Shown here: positions 30,605 to 39,355 of the stretch, piece by piece | Layout: the number at the start of each line of letters is the position of its first letter | Numbering within the stretch: the stretch's first letter is position 1 | NCBI RefSeq assembly: GCF_014644455.1 | Contig: NZ_BMKS01000006.1 | Coordinates: 248,001 to 312,000, forward strand | DNA length: 64,000 bases | Reading direction: 5' to 3' | Origin: Caldovatus sediminis | GTDB lineage: Bacteria > Pseudomonadota > Alphaproteobacteria > Acetobacterales > Acetobacteraceae | Notes under the pieces: generated by a model | Told to the model about the DNA's origin: nothing | Databases searched by the model: none | What the model saw: the letters and a program-made list of their open reading frames with translations, nothing else | Position numbers and translations under genes: made by a program

Positions 30605-31186
30605 TCAGCCCTCGCCGCCGGTTTCCGCGAGGTAGCGGGCGGCGAGGGCGCGGTGCTCCGCGCGGCGCCGGCCGACGACCCGGGCCGGCGCGCCGACCGC
30701 GACCGCGAAGGGCGGCAGATCCTCCCGCACCAGGCCGAGCGCGCCGACGGCGGCGCTCTCGCCGATCGTCACCCCCGGCAGCACGACGCAGCCGGCGCCG
30801 AGGATGGCGTGCGCGCCGATCGCCACCGGCGCGTCCACCGCGCCGCGGTAGCGCGCGGGCAGCGTCGGGTTGGTCATGGTCGCGCCCGAGTAGTCGTCGT
30901 TCGAGGCGAAGACGGCGCAGCGCACCGAGAGCGTGCAGAAGTCGCCGATCGTCACCGCGCCGCCGCCGAGGATCGTCGCGTGGGCCGAGATATGCACGTT
31001 GCGCCCGATCGCGATGCCGCCCGGCCCGGCGGAGAGCACGCAGAACGCGTCGATGCGCGTGCGCGCGCCGATGCGGATGCGTTCCGGGGCGAAGAACAGC
31101 GCGTGGCGGCTGATCCGCACGCCCTCTCCGAGCGCGGCGAAGCCGATTGCCGCGAGCTCCGCCGCGTCGAGGAAGTCGCTCCTCAA
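30605..31186 (-). CDS. Left-handed beta-helix acyltransferase (WbbJ/LbetaH type)
   Basis: A hexapeptide-repeat O- or N-acyltransferase of 193 aa. The TTG start at 31186 overlaps the stop of the upstream aminotransferase gene (TTGA), and it yields MRSDFLDAAELAAIGFAALG, which matches the usual N-terminus of this family. Hexapeptide turns are visible in GVRISRHALFF, IRIGARTRID, IAIGRNVHISAHATILGGG and APVAIGAHAILGAGCVVLPG. The catalytic His is probably that in NVHISAHA. It is the last gene of the polysaccharide operon and probably acylates an amino sugar made by its neighbour. Confidence 0.85.
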   Translation of the reverse strand: MRSDFLDAAELAAIGFAALGEGVRISRHALFFAPERIRIGARTRIDAFCVLSAGPGGIAIGRNVHISAHATILGGGAVTIGDFCTLSVRCAVFASNDDYSGATMTNPTLPARYRGAVDAPVAIGAHAILGAGCVVLPGVTIGESAAVGALGLVREDLPPFAVAVGAPARVVGRRRAEHRALAARYLAETGGEG

Positions 31187-32361
31187 GCGGCCGGGCGGAG
31201 CGCCGCGGCGGCGCGCAGCGCCGCGCAGACCCGGTCCACCTCCTCCGTCGTCATCGCGTCCGCGAGGGGCAGGGAGAGGATGCGCCCGGCCACGCGCGCG
31301 GTCACCGCGAGCCCGCCCGCCGGGCAGCGCCCGCGGAAATAGGGCTGCTCGGCGAGGTGCGGGCTGAAGTAGTGCGCCGCGCCGATGCCCTCGCGCGCCA
31401 GCGCCGCCAGCACCTCGGCGCGGCTCCGTCCCCCGCCGTGCGGCAGCAGCACCGGCACGAACTGGTGCGCGTGCCGCCGCCCGACGAGGCGCTGGAACTC
31501 CCAGTCGGGCAGGTTCCGCCGGTAGCGATCCGCGAGCTTCTCGCGGTGCGCCACCACGTGCTCGAACCCCTCGAGCCGGGCGAGGGCGAGCAGGGCGCCG
31601 ACCTCGCTGAGCTTGGCGTTGAGCCCCGGCATGGTCGCCGTGCGCGGCGCGCCGAAGCCGAAATTCGCCATCGCCCGCAGCGCCGCGAGCGTCGCCGGGT
31701 CGCCGCAATGGATCAGCCCGGCCTCCGCGGTGGCGAAGGTCTTGGTCGCGTGCATCGAGAACACGACCGGGTGCGGGAAGCCGGCGCCGAAGCCGCGCCC
31801 CTCCGCGTCCAGCGCGCCGAGCGAGGCCGCCGCGTCCACCACGATCCCGACGCCGTGCCGCCGCGCCATGCGGGCGTAGCGGCCGAGGTCGAGGCAGTTG
31901 CCGAAGGTGGCGTAGGGCACGACCACGGCGATGCGCTCGCCGTGCTCGGCGAGCAGCGCCTCCTCCGACGCGGCGGAGGGCAGCCAGGTGTCCGGCTCGA
32001 TGTCGCAGAAGAGCGGCGTCAGCCCGGCCCAGATCGCGGCCTGCGCGGTGGCGGCGAAGGTGAAGGAGGGCATCAGCGCATAGCGCCCGGGCGGCCCCTC
32101 GCCTGCGGCGCGGCGGATCGCGAGCATCAGCCCGAGCGTGGCGTTGCCCACGGTGAGGCAGCCGCCCGCCCCGCCGAAGATCCGCTCCGTCATCGCCGCC
32201 TCGAGGCGGGTGTTGACCGGGCCGAAATTGGTGAAGACGCCCGAGTCCTCGATCGCGCGCAGATGCTCGACGAGGTCCGACAGCCGCGGCGGCGCCGGGC
32301 GGAGGAAGGGGATCGCGGGCGGCCGTTCCGCCGCGCCGCGGCCGGTCGCGTCGTCCGTCAC
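31183..32361 (-). CDS. DegT/DnrJ/EryC1/StrS-family sugar aminotransferase
   Basis: A PLP-dependent aminotransferase of 392 aa that typically aminates nucleotide-linked keto-sugars for surface polysaccharides. The start is a GTG overlapping the stop of the upstream glycosyltransferase gene (GTGA). Landmarks are FTNFGPVNTRLEAAM, PSFTFAATAQAA, DAAASLGAL, and the internal-aldimine Lys in SMHATKTFATAEAGLI. Tight coupling with a glycosyltransferase and an acyltransferase suggests synthesis of an N-acylated amino sugar attached to a glycan. Confidence 0.9.
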   Translation of the reverse strand: MTDDATGRGAAERPPAIPFLRPAPPRLSDLVEHLRAIEDSGVFTNFGPVNTRLEAAMTERIFGGAGGCLTVGNATLGLMLAIRRAAGEGPPGRYALMPSFTFAATAQAAIWAGLTPLFCDIEPDTWLPSAASEEALLAEHGERIAVVVPYATFGNCLDLGRYARMARRHGVGIVVDAAASLGALDAEGRGFGAGFPHPVVFSMHATKTFATAEAGLIHCGDPATLAALRAMANFGFGAPRTATMPGLNAKLSEVGALLALARLEGFEHVVAHREKLADRYRRNLPDWEFQRLVGRRHAHQFVPVLLPHGGGRSRAEVLAALAREGIGAAHYFSPHLAEQPYFRGRCPAGGLAVTARVAGRILSLPLADAMTTEEVDRVCAALRAAAALRPAA

Positions 32362-33422
32362 GCGGCCAGCCCCTGCGCCGCCTGGCGCTCCGCCAGGTGC
32401 TGGCCGTAGGCGCCGAACACCAGCGCGGCATAGGCGCCGGCCGCCATGGGATCGAAGCCGCCCCCCTCTGCCGCCGCCGGGCCGCGCGGCACGGCGCGCC
32501 GCAGCAGGTTCTCGCGCATCAGCGAGGGGCGCGGCAGCCTCTCCGCCAGCCGGCGCGCCCAGCGGAAGGCGCGCGCGACGTCGCCGACCGAGAGGAAGTA
32601 CTCGACGAACATGTACTGCATCAGCGCCATCTCGTCCGAGGTCCAGAAGCCGGGCGGGATCCAGTCTACCGGCATCGCCAGGCAGTTGGCGAGGTCGAGT
32701 CGCACCCCGGCGGCGTCGCGCGCGGCGCAGTAGCGCCGCATCAGGTCCAAGCTGGTGGTGAAGGCGTTGCGCAGCGAATCGGACTGCAGCGCGCCGTGCT
32801 CGTCCATCAGCACCTCGGGCAGGGTGGCGAAGGGCACCCCCGCCTCGATGATGCGGCGGAACAGGTCCCAGTCGCAGGAACGGCGCAGCACGATCGAGGG
32901 ATCGTACCAGCCGACCCGGTCGAACACCACGCGGTCTACGAGGATGCCGCCGTTCGGCACCAGGATGGAGGAGTTCGCGACGCCGCGCCGGATCGCCGCC
33001 GGCGAGGCGTCGCCCACGCGCAGCGGCGGCGCGCCGCCCGGCTGCAGCACCTCGGTCACGCCGAACACCATGCCGGGCGCTCCCGCCCCGGAGACGGCGC
33101 GGGCGAGGCGCGACAGCGCGCCGGGCCGCAGGATGCAGTCGTCGAACATCCAGCTCACCCAGCGGCGCGCCGGATCGGCCGCCTGCATGCAGCGCCCGAG
33201 GGAGATCGCGACGCTGTTCACGTTGCGCGGGTTGCGGATCACCCTCACCCGCGGATCGCGCGCCGCGACGCCGGCGAGATAGTCCGCGGTGCCGTCCGTG
33301 CTGGCGTCGTCGCAGATGACGAACTCGAAGTCGGTGTGGTCCTGCGCCAGCACCGAGGCCACCGCCCGCCGCAGCAGGCCGGAGGCGAACCGCCGGTGCG
33401 TCGTCATGTGGATGGTGATCAC
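32358..33422 (-). CDS. Family 2 glycosyltransferase
   Basis: A GT-A fold glycosyltransferase of 354 aa. The GTG at 33422 is preferred because it gives ITIHMTTHRRFASGLL, the first beta strand of the fold, and lies 16 bp after the upstream stop. An ATG at 33407 would cut that strand. The nucleotide-sugar motif FVICDDASTDGT is at about residues 36-47, and the DxD-like WMFDDCILRPG follows near 105. The C-terminal third is helical and unassigned. It is co-transcribed with the fusion protein upstream and the aminotransferase downstream. Confidence 0.85.
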   Translation of the reverse strand: MITIHMTTHRRFASGLLRRAVASVLAQDHTDFEFVICDDASTDGTADYLAGVAARDPRVRVIRNPRNVNSVAISLGRCMQAADPARRWVSWMFDDCILRPGALSRLARAVSGAGAPGMVFGVTEVLQPGGAPPLRVGDASPAAIRRGVANSSILVPNGGILVDRVVFDRVGWYDPSIVLRRSCDWDLFRRIIEAGVPFATLPEVLMDEHGALQSDSLRNAFTTSLDLMRRYCAARDAAGVRLDLANCLAMPVDWIPPGFWTSDEMALMQYMFVEYFLSVGDVARAFRWARRLAERLPRPSLMRENLLRRAVPRGPAAAEGGGFDPMAAGAYAALVFGAYGQHLAERQAAQGLAA

Positions 33423-33438
33423 GGCGCTCGCTGTCCGC

Positions 33439-35601
33439 TCATTCGAGGAACCGCTCGCCCTCCTGGGCGACGAACGGCCCCTGGTTCCGTTCCGCGTAGT
33501 GGTAGAGCAGCGGACGGTCCACGAAGCGCAACCGCGGCCGCAGCAACTTGATCTTGCGCAGCCGGTTCCAGTCGCCGGGCTCGTCCATGCGGTAGGCATA
33601 CACGTCCCAGCGGAAGGCTGCGAAGTACCGATGGTAGAAGATTGAACCAGTCGTGATCTGGCCGAGCTGGAACCGCCCGTCGCCGATCCGCCGCCAGCGG
33701 CCGTCCGGCCCCTCGGACCAGAAGGGGTGCCAGAGGAAGTCGGCGCGGTGCTCCCGCGCCTCGGCGAGCAGCGTCGCGATGCGGTCCGCCGCCATCGCGT
33801 CGTCGTCGTCGAGATGCGTCACGAACTGGCCCTCGCAGAGCGACAGGGCGTGGTTCATCGCGTTGCTGCCGGCGACCTGCCAGCGCGCGATCCCGGGCCG
33901 CGGATAGGGGCCGCGTTCGGGCAGGTTGACGAAGCGGATGCGCGGATCGCCGAGCTCCGCGAGCCGCTCCTCCGTGTCGTCGGTGGTGTGGTCGCCGACG
34001 ACGACGATCTGCAGGTTGCGGTAGGTCTGCGCCTGGACGGAGCGGATCGCGCGCTCGATCAGCAGCTCGGCGCGGTTGACGGTGGCGATGCAGACCGAGA
34101 CCAGCGGCTCCTCCGCCTCGAAGGCCGCGAGGTATTCGGGCGTCTCGCGCGCCGCCTGGTAGTCGGCCAGCCGCGCCGGCACGCCCTCGACGGCGCCCAG
34201 CGCGTAGTCCACCCGGCCGCGCTCGGCCTCGATCAGCGCCTCGACATGGGCGAGCCGGTGCTCGAGCGTGGCGAGCCGGTCGGCGGGCCCGCCTTGCCCG
34301 ATCGCCGGCGCCGGCGGCGCGACGCGCAGCGCCGCGGTCGCGGGCAGCGAGGGGGGCGCGGTGCCGCGGGCGCGTGCCTCCCGCCATTCCCGCGTGCGCG
34401 CCCGCCACTCGCGCAGCCGCGCCGGGAGCTGCCCGGTCAACGTCCAGTAGCCGAGCCGCGCGGAGCGGTGCGCCCACCGGCTGAGGGTCGGCACGCGCCG
34501 CACCACCGCCCGCATCGGCGCCGTCATGCGCCAGCTCGCCGAGGCGAGGACGGTGTCGAGCTGCCGGCGCAACTGGTCGAGCTGCTCGCGCAGCGCGTCG
34601 CGCTCGGCGCGAAGCGCCTGCAGCGCCGCCTCGCGCCAGTCCTCCTCGGCCAGCGTGGCGACGACGGCGTCGGAGCCGGGCGCCGCTGCGCGCGATGCGC
34701 CGCCGCCGGCCCCCCGCAGCTCGAGCGCCGCCTCCAGCCGCGCAGCGCGCAGCCGCTGCGCGGCGGCCTCCGCCCGCGCTGCCTCGGCCTCGGCCCTGGC
34801 CGAGCCGATCGCGGCGTCGCCGTCGCGCCGCCGCGCCTCCGCTTCGGCCAGGGCCTGGCGCTGGCGCACCGCCGCGCCGCGCGCGGCGAACAGCGCGCGG
34901 AGGCGCGCTGCGCGCTCGGGCTGCGTCTGCGCCTCGAACAGCGCGGCGAGCGGTGCCGGCGGATCATCGCCCAGGCCGAGCACGCCGAGGCCGTGGCCGT
35001 GGTGGAACTCGAAATGCGGATGCGCCTCCGCCAGCTCGCGCCAGAGGCGCCAGACGCCGAAGTCGCGCTCGCGCACGTTGGTGTCGTGGAACAGCACGAC
35101 GCCGCGGCGCGGCGAGACGGCGTCGCGCCAGGTGTGGAAGTCGTTCGCGACCGCCTCGTAGGTGTGCAGCCCGTCTATGTGCAGCAGCTCGATCTCGCCG
35201 GCGGCGAACTGCGCGCGGGCGGCGTCGAACTCGGCGCGGATCAGGGTGGAGAAGCCGCTCCAGCGCGCCGCGTTGAGCGTCGAGACGGCGGCGAACACCT
35301 CCTCGCCGTAGTGGCCGGCATGGGCGTCGCCCCGCCAGCTGTCCACCGCATAGGCGCGGGTGTCGAGGCCGAGGCGCTCGACGGCCTGGCAGAAGGCGCC
35401 GTAGGAGACGCCCCAGTGGGTGCCGAGCTCGACGATGCACGACGGCCGCAGCGCCTTGACCAGCCAGAAGGCGAAGGGGACGTGCTCGAGCCAGGCGCTC
35501 GGCGCGAGGTGCGCCGGCGGCCAGTCGATCTCCTCGTCGATGCCGAGCGAATCCGCGAGGGCGGCGAGGTCGGCCGCGCCGGTTCCGGTGCGCGTGAGCA
35601 T
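33439..35601 (-). CDS. Methyltransferase - coiled coil - glycosyltransferase 2 fusion protein
   Basis: A 720-aa two-enzyme protein from the ATG at 35601 (GGAGGAGGGA about 12 nt upstream). Residues about 40-240 form a class I SAM methyltransferase with motif I IVELGTHWGVSYG and the motif LLHIDGLHTYEAVANDF. Residues about 260-390 form an Ala/Arg/Glu coiled coil. Residues about 495-720 form a GT-A glycosyltransferase with LVSVCIATVNRAELL, VVGDHTTDDTEE and the metal-binding LDDDDAMAADR. Such fusions occur in surface-glycan loci where methylation and chain addition are coupled. It is the first gene of the four-gene minus operon. The acceptor sugar is unknown. Confidence 0.85.
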   Translation of the reverse strand: MLTRTGTGAADLAALADSLGIDEEIDWPPAHLAPSAWLEHVPFAFWLVKALRPSCIVELGTHWGVSYGAFCQAVERLGLDTRAYAVDSWRGDAHAGHYGEEVFAAVSTLNAARWSGFSTLIRAEFDAARAQFAAGEIELLHIDGLHTYEAVANDFHTWRDAVSPRRGVVLFHDTNVRERDFGVWRLWRELAEAHPHFEFHHGHGLGVLGLGDDPPAPLAALFEAQTQPERAARLRALFAARGAAVRQRQALAEAEARRRDGDAAIGSARAEAEAARAEAAAQRLRAARLEAALELRGAGGGASRAAAPGSDAVVATLAEEDWREAALQALRAERDALREQLDQLRRQLDTVLASASWRMTAPMRAVVRRVPTLSRWAHRSARLGYWTLTGQLPARLREWRARTREWREARARGTAPPSLPATAALRVAPPAPAIGQGGPADRLATLEHRLAHVEALIEAERGRVDYALGAVEGVPARLADYQAARETPEYLAAFEAEEPLVSVCIATVNRAELLIERAIRSVQAQTYRNLQIVVVGDHTTDDTEERLAELGDPRIRFVNLPERGPYPRPGIARWQVAGSNAMNHALSLCEGQFVTHLDDDDAMAADRIATLLAEAREHRADFLWHPFWSEGPDGRWRRIGDGRFQLGQITTGSIFYHRYFAAFRWDVYAYRMDEPGDWNRLRKIKLLRPRLRFVDRPLLYHYAERNQGPFVAQEGERFLE

Positions 35602-35972
35602 GAGGCGCCTGGTCCCTCCTCCGGGCAGATCGCGGGTGCGTCGGTGGCGTCCCTCCGGCCGGGGGATGCCTAGCCCCCGCCGGGCGCGCCCATGGCGGGT
35701 CGCAATGACACGAATCCGCACGCCTGCGCGCCCCGGTACCGGGGCGCGTCACTCGGACGGCGGATCCATAGATTGCATTTCGCATGCGTCCAAGGCAATC
35801 TGCGCGCATGGGTTGCGTCAACCCCGCGTTATTAATCCTTTGCGAGCCTTTCGGAGGCTCGACACCCGGGATGGCAGCCGGAAGGCTGGTGCACCACGCG
35901 CCGGCTCGGGACCGGCCCGGAGCCCAGGATCGAATGCGGTGCGTGGCGCGTGGAGCATGGAGTAGGGTGGCG
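35602..35972. other. AT-richer divergent promoter region of the polysaccharide operon
   Basis: This 371-bp stretch holds an unusually AT-rich patch at about 35760-35850 compared with the rest of the window. It contains the minus-strand promoter candidate described separately and the imperfect palindrome GGTTGCGTCAACC at 35812-35824. No gene is recognised inside. Confidence 0.45.
35765..35793 (-). promoter_or_regulatory. Candidate sigma70-type promoter for the polysaccharide operon
   Basis: On the minus strand TTGGAC (35793-35788) and TATGGA (35770-35765) are separated by exactly 17 bp inside the AT-rich patch. The transcript would run into the methyltransferase-glycosyltransferase gene with a leader of about 155 nt. 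This is an eye match only. Confidence 0.42.
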
Positions 35973-36275
35973 ATGCGGCAAGCGGTTCGGTGCGGGAAGG
36001 CCGGTCTCGGGGCGGTGGTGATCGCCCTGGCGAGCTTCGACCTGAGCGGCAGCGCGCTGGTCGCCGGCCTGGCGGCGCTGGTGCCGCTCGGCCTCGGCCT
36101 GCCGAACCTGGCGCCTTTCGCGGCGCTCGGCCTGCCGGCACTGGTCGCCGCGGCCGCGGCGGCCGCGCGATTGTGGCCGGAGACGGGGCTCGACCTCGCC
36201 GCGGCAGCCCTGTGGGAGAACGCCGACCACGTCCGGACCCTGCTCCTGGCCGGGCTCCAGGGGCGCGCGGAGTAG
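35973..36275 (+). CDS. Small hydrophobic hypothetical protein
   Basis: A 100-aa protein beginning MRQAVRCGKAGLGAVVIALA. Two or three hydrophobic segments (about residues 10-40 and 45-68) suggest a small membrane protein. The tail is amphipathic (WENADHVRTLLLAGLQG). An open frame extends upstream, but its sequence looks non-protein-like. No family is recognised. It stands alone between the polysaccharide operon and a Bug receptor gene. Confidence 0.45.
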   Translation: MRQAVRCGKAGLGAVVIALASFDLSGSALVAGLAALVPLGLGLPNLAPFAALGLPALVAAAAAAARLWPETGLDLAAAALWENADHVRTLLLAGLQGRAE

Positions 36276-36541
36276 CCGCGAGTCGCCAGCCGCTCCAGGA
36301 TCCGTGGCAACGCCTGCCGGGGATGGCCCCGGACACGTTGCCGCGGGGTTGTGCCGCGGGATCGGTGCTGTCGCCGGGCGCCATGCCCCGCCGATTGTGC
36401 GGCAGGGTGTCGGGGCGGGACCCGTGCCGGGAACGGGCGCCCCGGCCGCCGCCCCGCCTCCGCACGCCCTCGTCCGCCGCGCGGCCGCGCGGTATTCCTC
36501 GAACGAGACGCGCACCCGCGCCCGTATCCTGGAGGAGCACG

Positions 36542-37546
36542 ATGACCCCGCGCCGCCGCTCGTTCGCCGCCGCAGCCGCCGCGCTGCCCGCAGCCGCGGC
36601 CCTTGCCGGCCCGCACCGCGCCGCGGCGCAGGGGAGCGCGTCCGCCCCCTGGCCCAGCCGCCCGATCCGCATCGTCGTCGGCTTCGTCGCCGGCGGCGGC
36701 ACCGACATCACCACGCGCACCCTGGCGCCGCGCCTGCAGGAGATCCTCGGCCAGCCGATCGTCGTCGAGAACCGACCCGGCGCCGGCGGCAGCCTCGCGA
36801 CCGAGGTGGTCACGCACGCCGCGCCGGACGGCTACACGCTGCTCATGGGCACCATCTCCGCGCTGGTCATCAACCCGGTGATGCAGCGCCTGCCCTTCGA
36901 CGTGCAGGCGGACCTCACGCCGATCACGATGGCGGTGGACGTGCTCAACATCCTCGTCGTGCCGCCCGACCGCCCGTGGCGCAGCCTGCCGGAGCTGATC
37001 GCCGCGGCGAGGGCGCAGCCCGACACCCTCGCCTACGGATCCTCCGGCGTCGGCAGCGCCGGGCATCTCGGCGGGGCGCTGCTCGACCGGCTCGCCGGCA
37101 TCCGCACCATCCACGTGCCCTATCGCGGCGGCGGGCAGCTCATCACCGACATCCTCTCCGGCAAGGTGGACTTCGCCGTCGCCACCGCGGCGACGACGCT
37201 GCCGCACATCGAGGCCGGGAAGCTGCGCGCGCTCGCCGTGCCGACGGCGCGGCGCTCGCCCCTGGTGCCGGACCTGCCGACCATCGCCGAGGCCGCGGGC
37301 CTGCCGGACTACGACCTCGCCAACTGGTACGCGCTACTCGGCCCGCGCGGGCTGCTCCGCCCGATCGTGGAGCGGGTGAACGCGGCCATGGGGGAGGCCC
37401 TGCGCGACCCGGCGATCGTCGCGAGCCTCGCCCGCCACGGGCTGGAGGCGAAGCCGAGCACGCCGGAGGAGCTCACGCGCCACATCCGCGAACAGACGGA
37501 GAAGTGGGCCCCGGTGGTCCGCGCCGCGGGCGCCACGCCGAACTGA
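36542..37546 (+). CDS. Bug/TctC-family substrate-binding protein
   Basis: A second solitary periplasmic Bug receptor, 334 aa. The start MTPRRRSFAAAAAALPAAAA has GGAGGAGC directly upstream and gives a twin-arginine-like signal ending near AAAQG. Landmarks are RPIRIVVGFVAGGGTDITTR, VVENRPGAGGSLATEVV and HVPYRGGGQLITDILSGKVD. It is clearly a paralogue of the receptor at 26.6 kb, but too diverged to be a recent copy. No TctA/TctB genes are nearby. Confidence 0.9.
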   Translation: MTPRRRSFAAAAAALPAAAALAGPHRAAAQGSASAPWPSRPIRIVVGFVAGGGTDITTRTLAPRLQEILGQPIVVENRPGAGGSLATEVVTHAAPDGYTLLMGTISALVINPVMQRLPFDVQADLTPITMAVDVLNILVVPPDRPWRSLPELIAAARAQPDTLAYGSSGVGSAGHLGGALLDRLAGIRTIHVPYRGGGQLITDILSGKVDFAVATAATTLPHIEAGKLRALAVPTARRSPLVPDLPTIAEAAGLPDYDLANWYALLGPRGLLRPIVERVNAAMGEALRDPAIVASLARHGLEAKPSTPEELTRHIREQTEKWAPVVRAAGATPN

Positions 37547-37569
37547 GCGGCTGCCGCGCGGCCGCCGCC

Positions 37570-38172
37570 TCACCAGGGCCCCTCGCGCAGCCACGCCTCG
37601 AGCAGCGGCAGCCGGTCCTGTCCCCAGAACGGCTCGCCATCCACGAGGAAGAAGGGGGCCCCGAAGACGCCGAGGCGGATGGCCTCCTCGGTGGCCGCAC
37701 GGAGCGCGGCGCGTGCCTCAGGCGCGGTGGCGCGCTCCGCCGCGGCGGCGGCGTCCGGCCCGAGCCGCGCCGCGAAGCCCCGCGCCGCCTCGAGCGTGGA
37801 GAGGTCCTCGCCGTCGCCGAAGGCAGCCTCGAGGGCCTGCCGCGCGAAGCGGGCGGCGAGCGGTGGACTCTCGCGATCGAGCGCGTGGAACACCCGCGCC
37901 AGCGCGAGCGAGGTCCCGTCCGGCACTGCGGCCGTCGCGAAGGGCAGGCCGAGCCGCCGCGCCAGCCGCGCCACGTCGCGCCGCGCGTAGTCGCCGCGCA
38001 GCGGCTGCTGCGGAAGCGGCGCCATGCCCGTCGTGCGGAACACCACCCCGAGCAGGATCGCCCGCCAGGCCAGCGGCCGCCCGCACCGCGCCGCCACCGC
38101 CTCGACCTGCGCCGAGGCGAGCCAGGCATAGGGCGAGCCGAAGTCGAACCAGAAGGTGATCGGTCCAGGCAT
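37570..38172 (-). CDS. 2-hydroxychromene-2-carboxylate isomerase / DsbA-family kappa-class GST-like protein
   Basis: A DsbA-fold protein of 200 aa. The N-terminal motif TFWFDFGSPYAWLAS contains the Ser13 that replaces the thioredoxin-type Cys in HCCA isomerases and kappa-class glutathione transferases. A cis-Pro region is seen in GVFGAPFFLVDGEPFWGQDRL near the C-terminus. Family members isomerise an intermediate of naphthalene-type degradation with glutathione, but many copies are orphan. It converges on the Bug gene 23 bp away, and no aromatic-degradation operon surrounds it. Confidence 0.83.
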   Translation of the reverse strand: MPGPITFWFDFGSPYAWLASAQVEAVAARCGRPLAWRAILLGVVFRTTGMAPLPQQPLRGDYARRDVARLARRLGLPFATAAVPDGTSLALARVFHALDRESPPLAARFARQALEAAFGDGEDLSTLEAARGFAARLGPDAAAAAERATAPEARAALRAATEEAIRLGVFGAPFFLVDGEPFWGQDRLPLLEAWLREGPW

Positions 38173-38528
38173 GGCGTACTGATAGCAGACCTGAACGCCG
38201 CCCGCAGGCCGCGCCGGTCCGGCGGCCGCCCGCCGGCGGCGCTGGCGGCCGGTCCGACCCGCAAGGCAGCATTGCGCGCGGCGCCGCTTGCGCCGCGAGG
38301 CGGCGTCCGCCTATCTTATCCACATGGTCAGGGTGCAGCCGCAAGGGCGCGACGACCGCAGCGCGCGATTTTGGTACCGCTGGTACGCACCGGCGGCCTA
38401 GGACACGCGCGCTCCCAACGCAGGACCCGAAGCCGCCAGCCCCGCAGGCGGTCTTCGCGTCCTCCCTTCCCTGACCCGACGAAGCATCGCCCGCGAGGTC
38501 CGGCGGCCCTCTCAGAAGGAGGACCGAC
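38173..38528. other. Gene-free stretch with possible promoter
   Basis: This 356-bp stretch separates the isomerase gene from the small ORF at 38529. TTGCGC (38288-38293) and TATCTT (38312-38317), spaced 18 bp apart, form a weak plus-strand promoter candidate. The short direct repeat GGTAC-N4-GGTAC lies near 38374. No gene is recognised. Confidence 0.3.
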
Positions 38529-38741
38529 ATGCACCGATCGGACTATGATTTCGACGTGATCGCCGGCCCCGCCGCGCCCCCGCCACCGCCTCGTCCGGTC
38601 GGGGCCGGGGCGACGGGAGGCGCGGGCGAAGCCCTCGCGACGGCCTCATCCGTCGCGGCGATGCGCCGCCGCGCCGGGGGCGATCCGCCGGCGGCGCGCG
38701 ACGCCGCCCCGGGCGGCGGCGCGGCGCCGGCCCAATCCTAG
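38529..38741 (+). CDS. Small hypothetical protein with strong ribosome binding site
   Basis: A 70-aa frame starting MHRSDYDFDVIAGPAAPPPP, preceded by AAGGAGGA at the ideal distance. The product is Pro/Ala/Gly-rich and probably disordered, with no recognised family. The Shine-Dalgarno is the main argument that it is translated. It converges on the receiver gene with only 7 bp between the stops. Confidence 0.4.
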   Translation: MHRSDYDFDVIAGPAAPPPPPRPVGAGATGGAGEALATASSVAAMRRRAGGDPPAARDAAPGGGAAPAQS

Positions 38742-38748
38742 CGGCACG

Positions 38749-39297
38749 CTAGCCAGAGCCGGGGGAGGAGCGCCGTCGGCGCGCCTCCGCCACCGCCGCG
38801 CCGACGGCGGCCACAAGGTCCTCCGGCGAGAACGGCTTGGAAAGCCAGCCCAGCGGTTGCGCCGCGCCCTCCCCACGCGCCCGCGTGCCGGGGTCGGCAT
38901 GCGCGGTCGCGAACAGGCTCCGGATGCCGAACCGCGCGAGAATCTCGGCCGCGGCGTCGATCCCGTCCCGCGCGCTGCCCGGTGGCGCGAGCCGGACATC
39001 CATGAGGACCAGGTCCGGCCGCGTCGCGTCGGCCTTGGCCACCGCATCGTCCGCGGTCGCGGCGATGCCGACCACGTCGAAGCCCGCATCCGATAGCGCG
39101 TCCTCGCTGGCCATCGCCACGAAGTACTCGTCCTCGACGATCAGCACGCGCCCGCGCGGCGGCATCCCGGGCCCGGCGGACCGGTCGGGGTCCTCCCGCA
39201 ACGGTACGACCGGGTCCGGCCGTGGCCGTCGGGGCGCGGGAACGATGCGTTCCCGCTCCTCGTCCACGCAGAGGGAGTCCCGCAGGTACGTCATCAT
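38749..39297 (-). CDS. Stand-alone response-regulator receiver protein
   Basis: A 182-aa protein with a 48-residue charged N-terminal extension and one CheY-like receiver domain (about 49-175). Acidic pocket residues Glu55/Asp56 lie in VLIVEDEYFVAMA, the phospho-acceptor is Asp100 in LVLMDVRLAPPG, the switch Thr is in FATAHAD, and Lys154 is in LSKPFSPEDL. There is no output domain. GGAGG precedes the ATG. It lies 58 bp after the HisKA_2 kinase gene, its most likely phosphodonor. The receiver resembles those paired with HWE/HisKA_2 kinases, and no EcfG-like sigma domain is present, so it is not PhyR. Confidence 0.88.
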   Translation of the reverse strand: MMTYLRDSLCVDEERERIVPAPRRPRPDPVVPLREDPDRSAGPGMPPRGRVLIVEDEYFVAMASEDALSDAGFDVVGIAATADDAVAKADATRPDLVLMDVRLAPPGSARDGIDAAAEILARFGIRSLFATAHADPGTRARGEGAAQPLGWLSKPFSPEDLVAAVGAAVAEARRRRSSPGSG

Positions 39298-39355
39298 GCG
39301 GCCTCCCCGATGTGATGTTCCGCCATGGTTCCCCCCTCACAGGCTTCCCCTCCGG

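Noticed and set aside
35812..35824. FNR-type box in the polysaccharide promoter region
   Set aside because: GGTTGCGTCAACC is palindromic, but the half-sites are not separated by four bases and do not fit TTGAY-N4-RTCAA.
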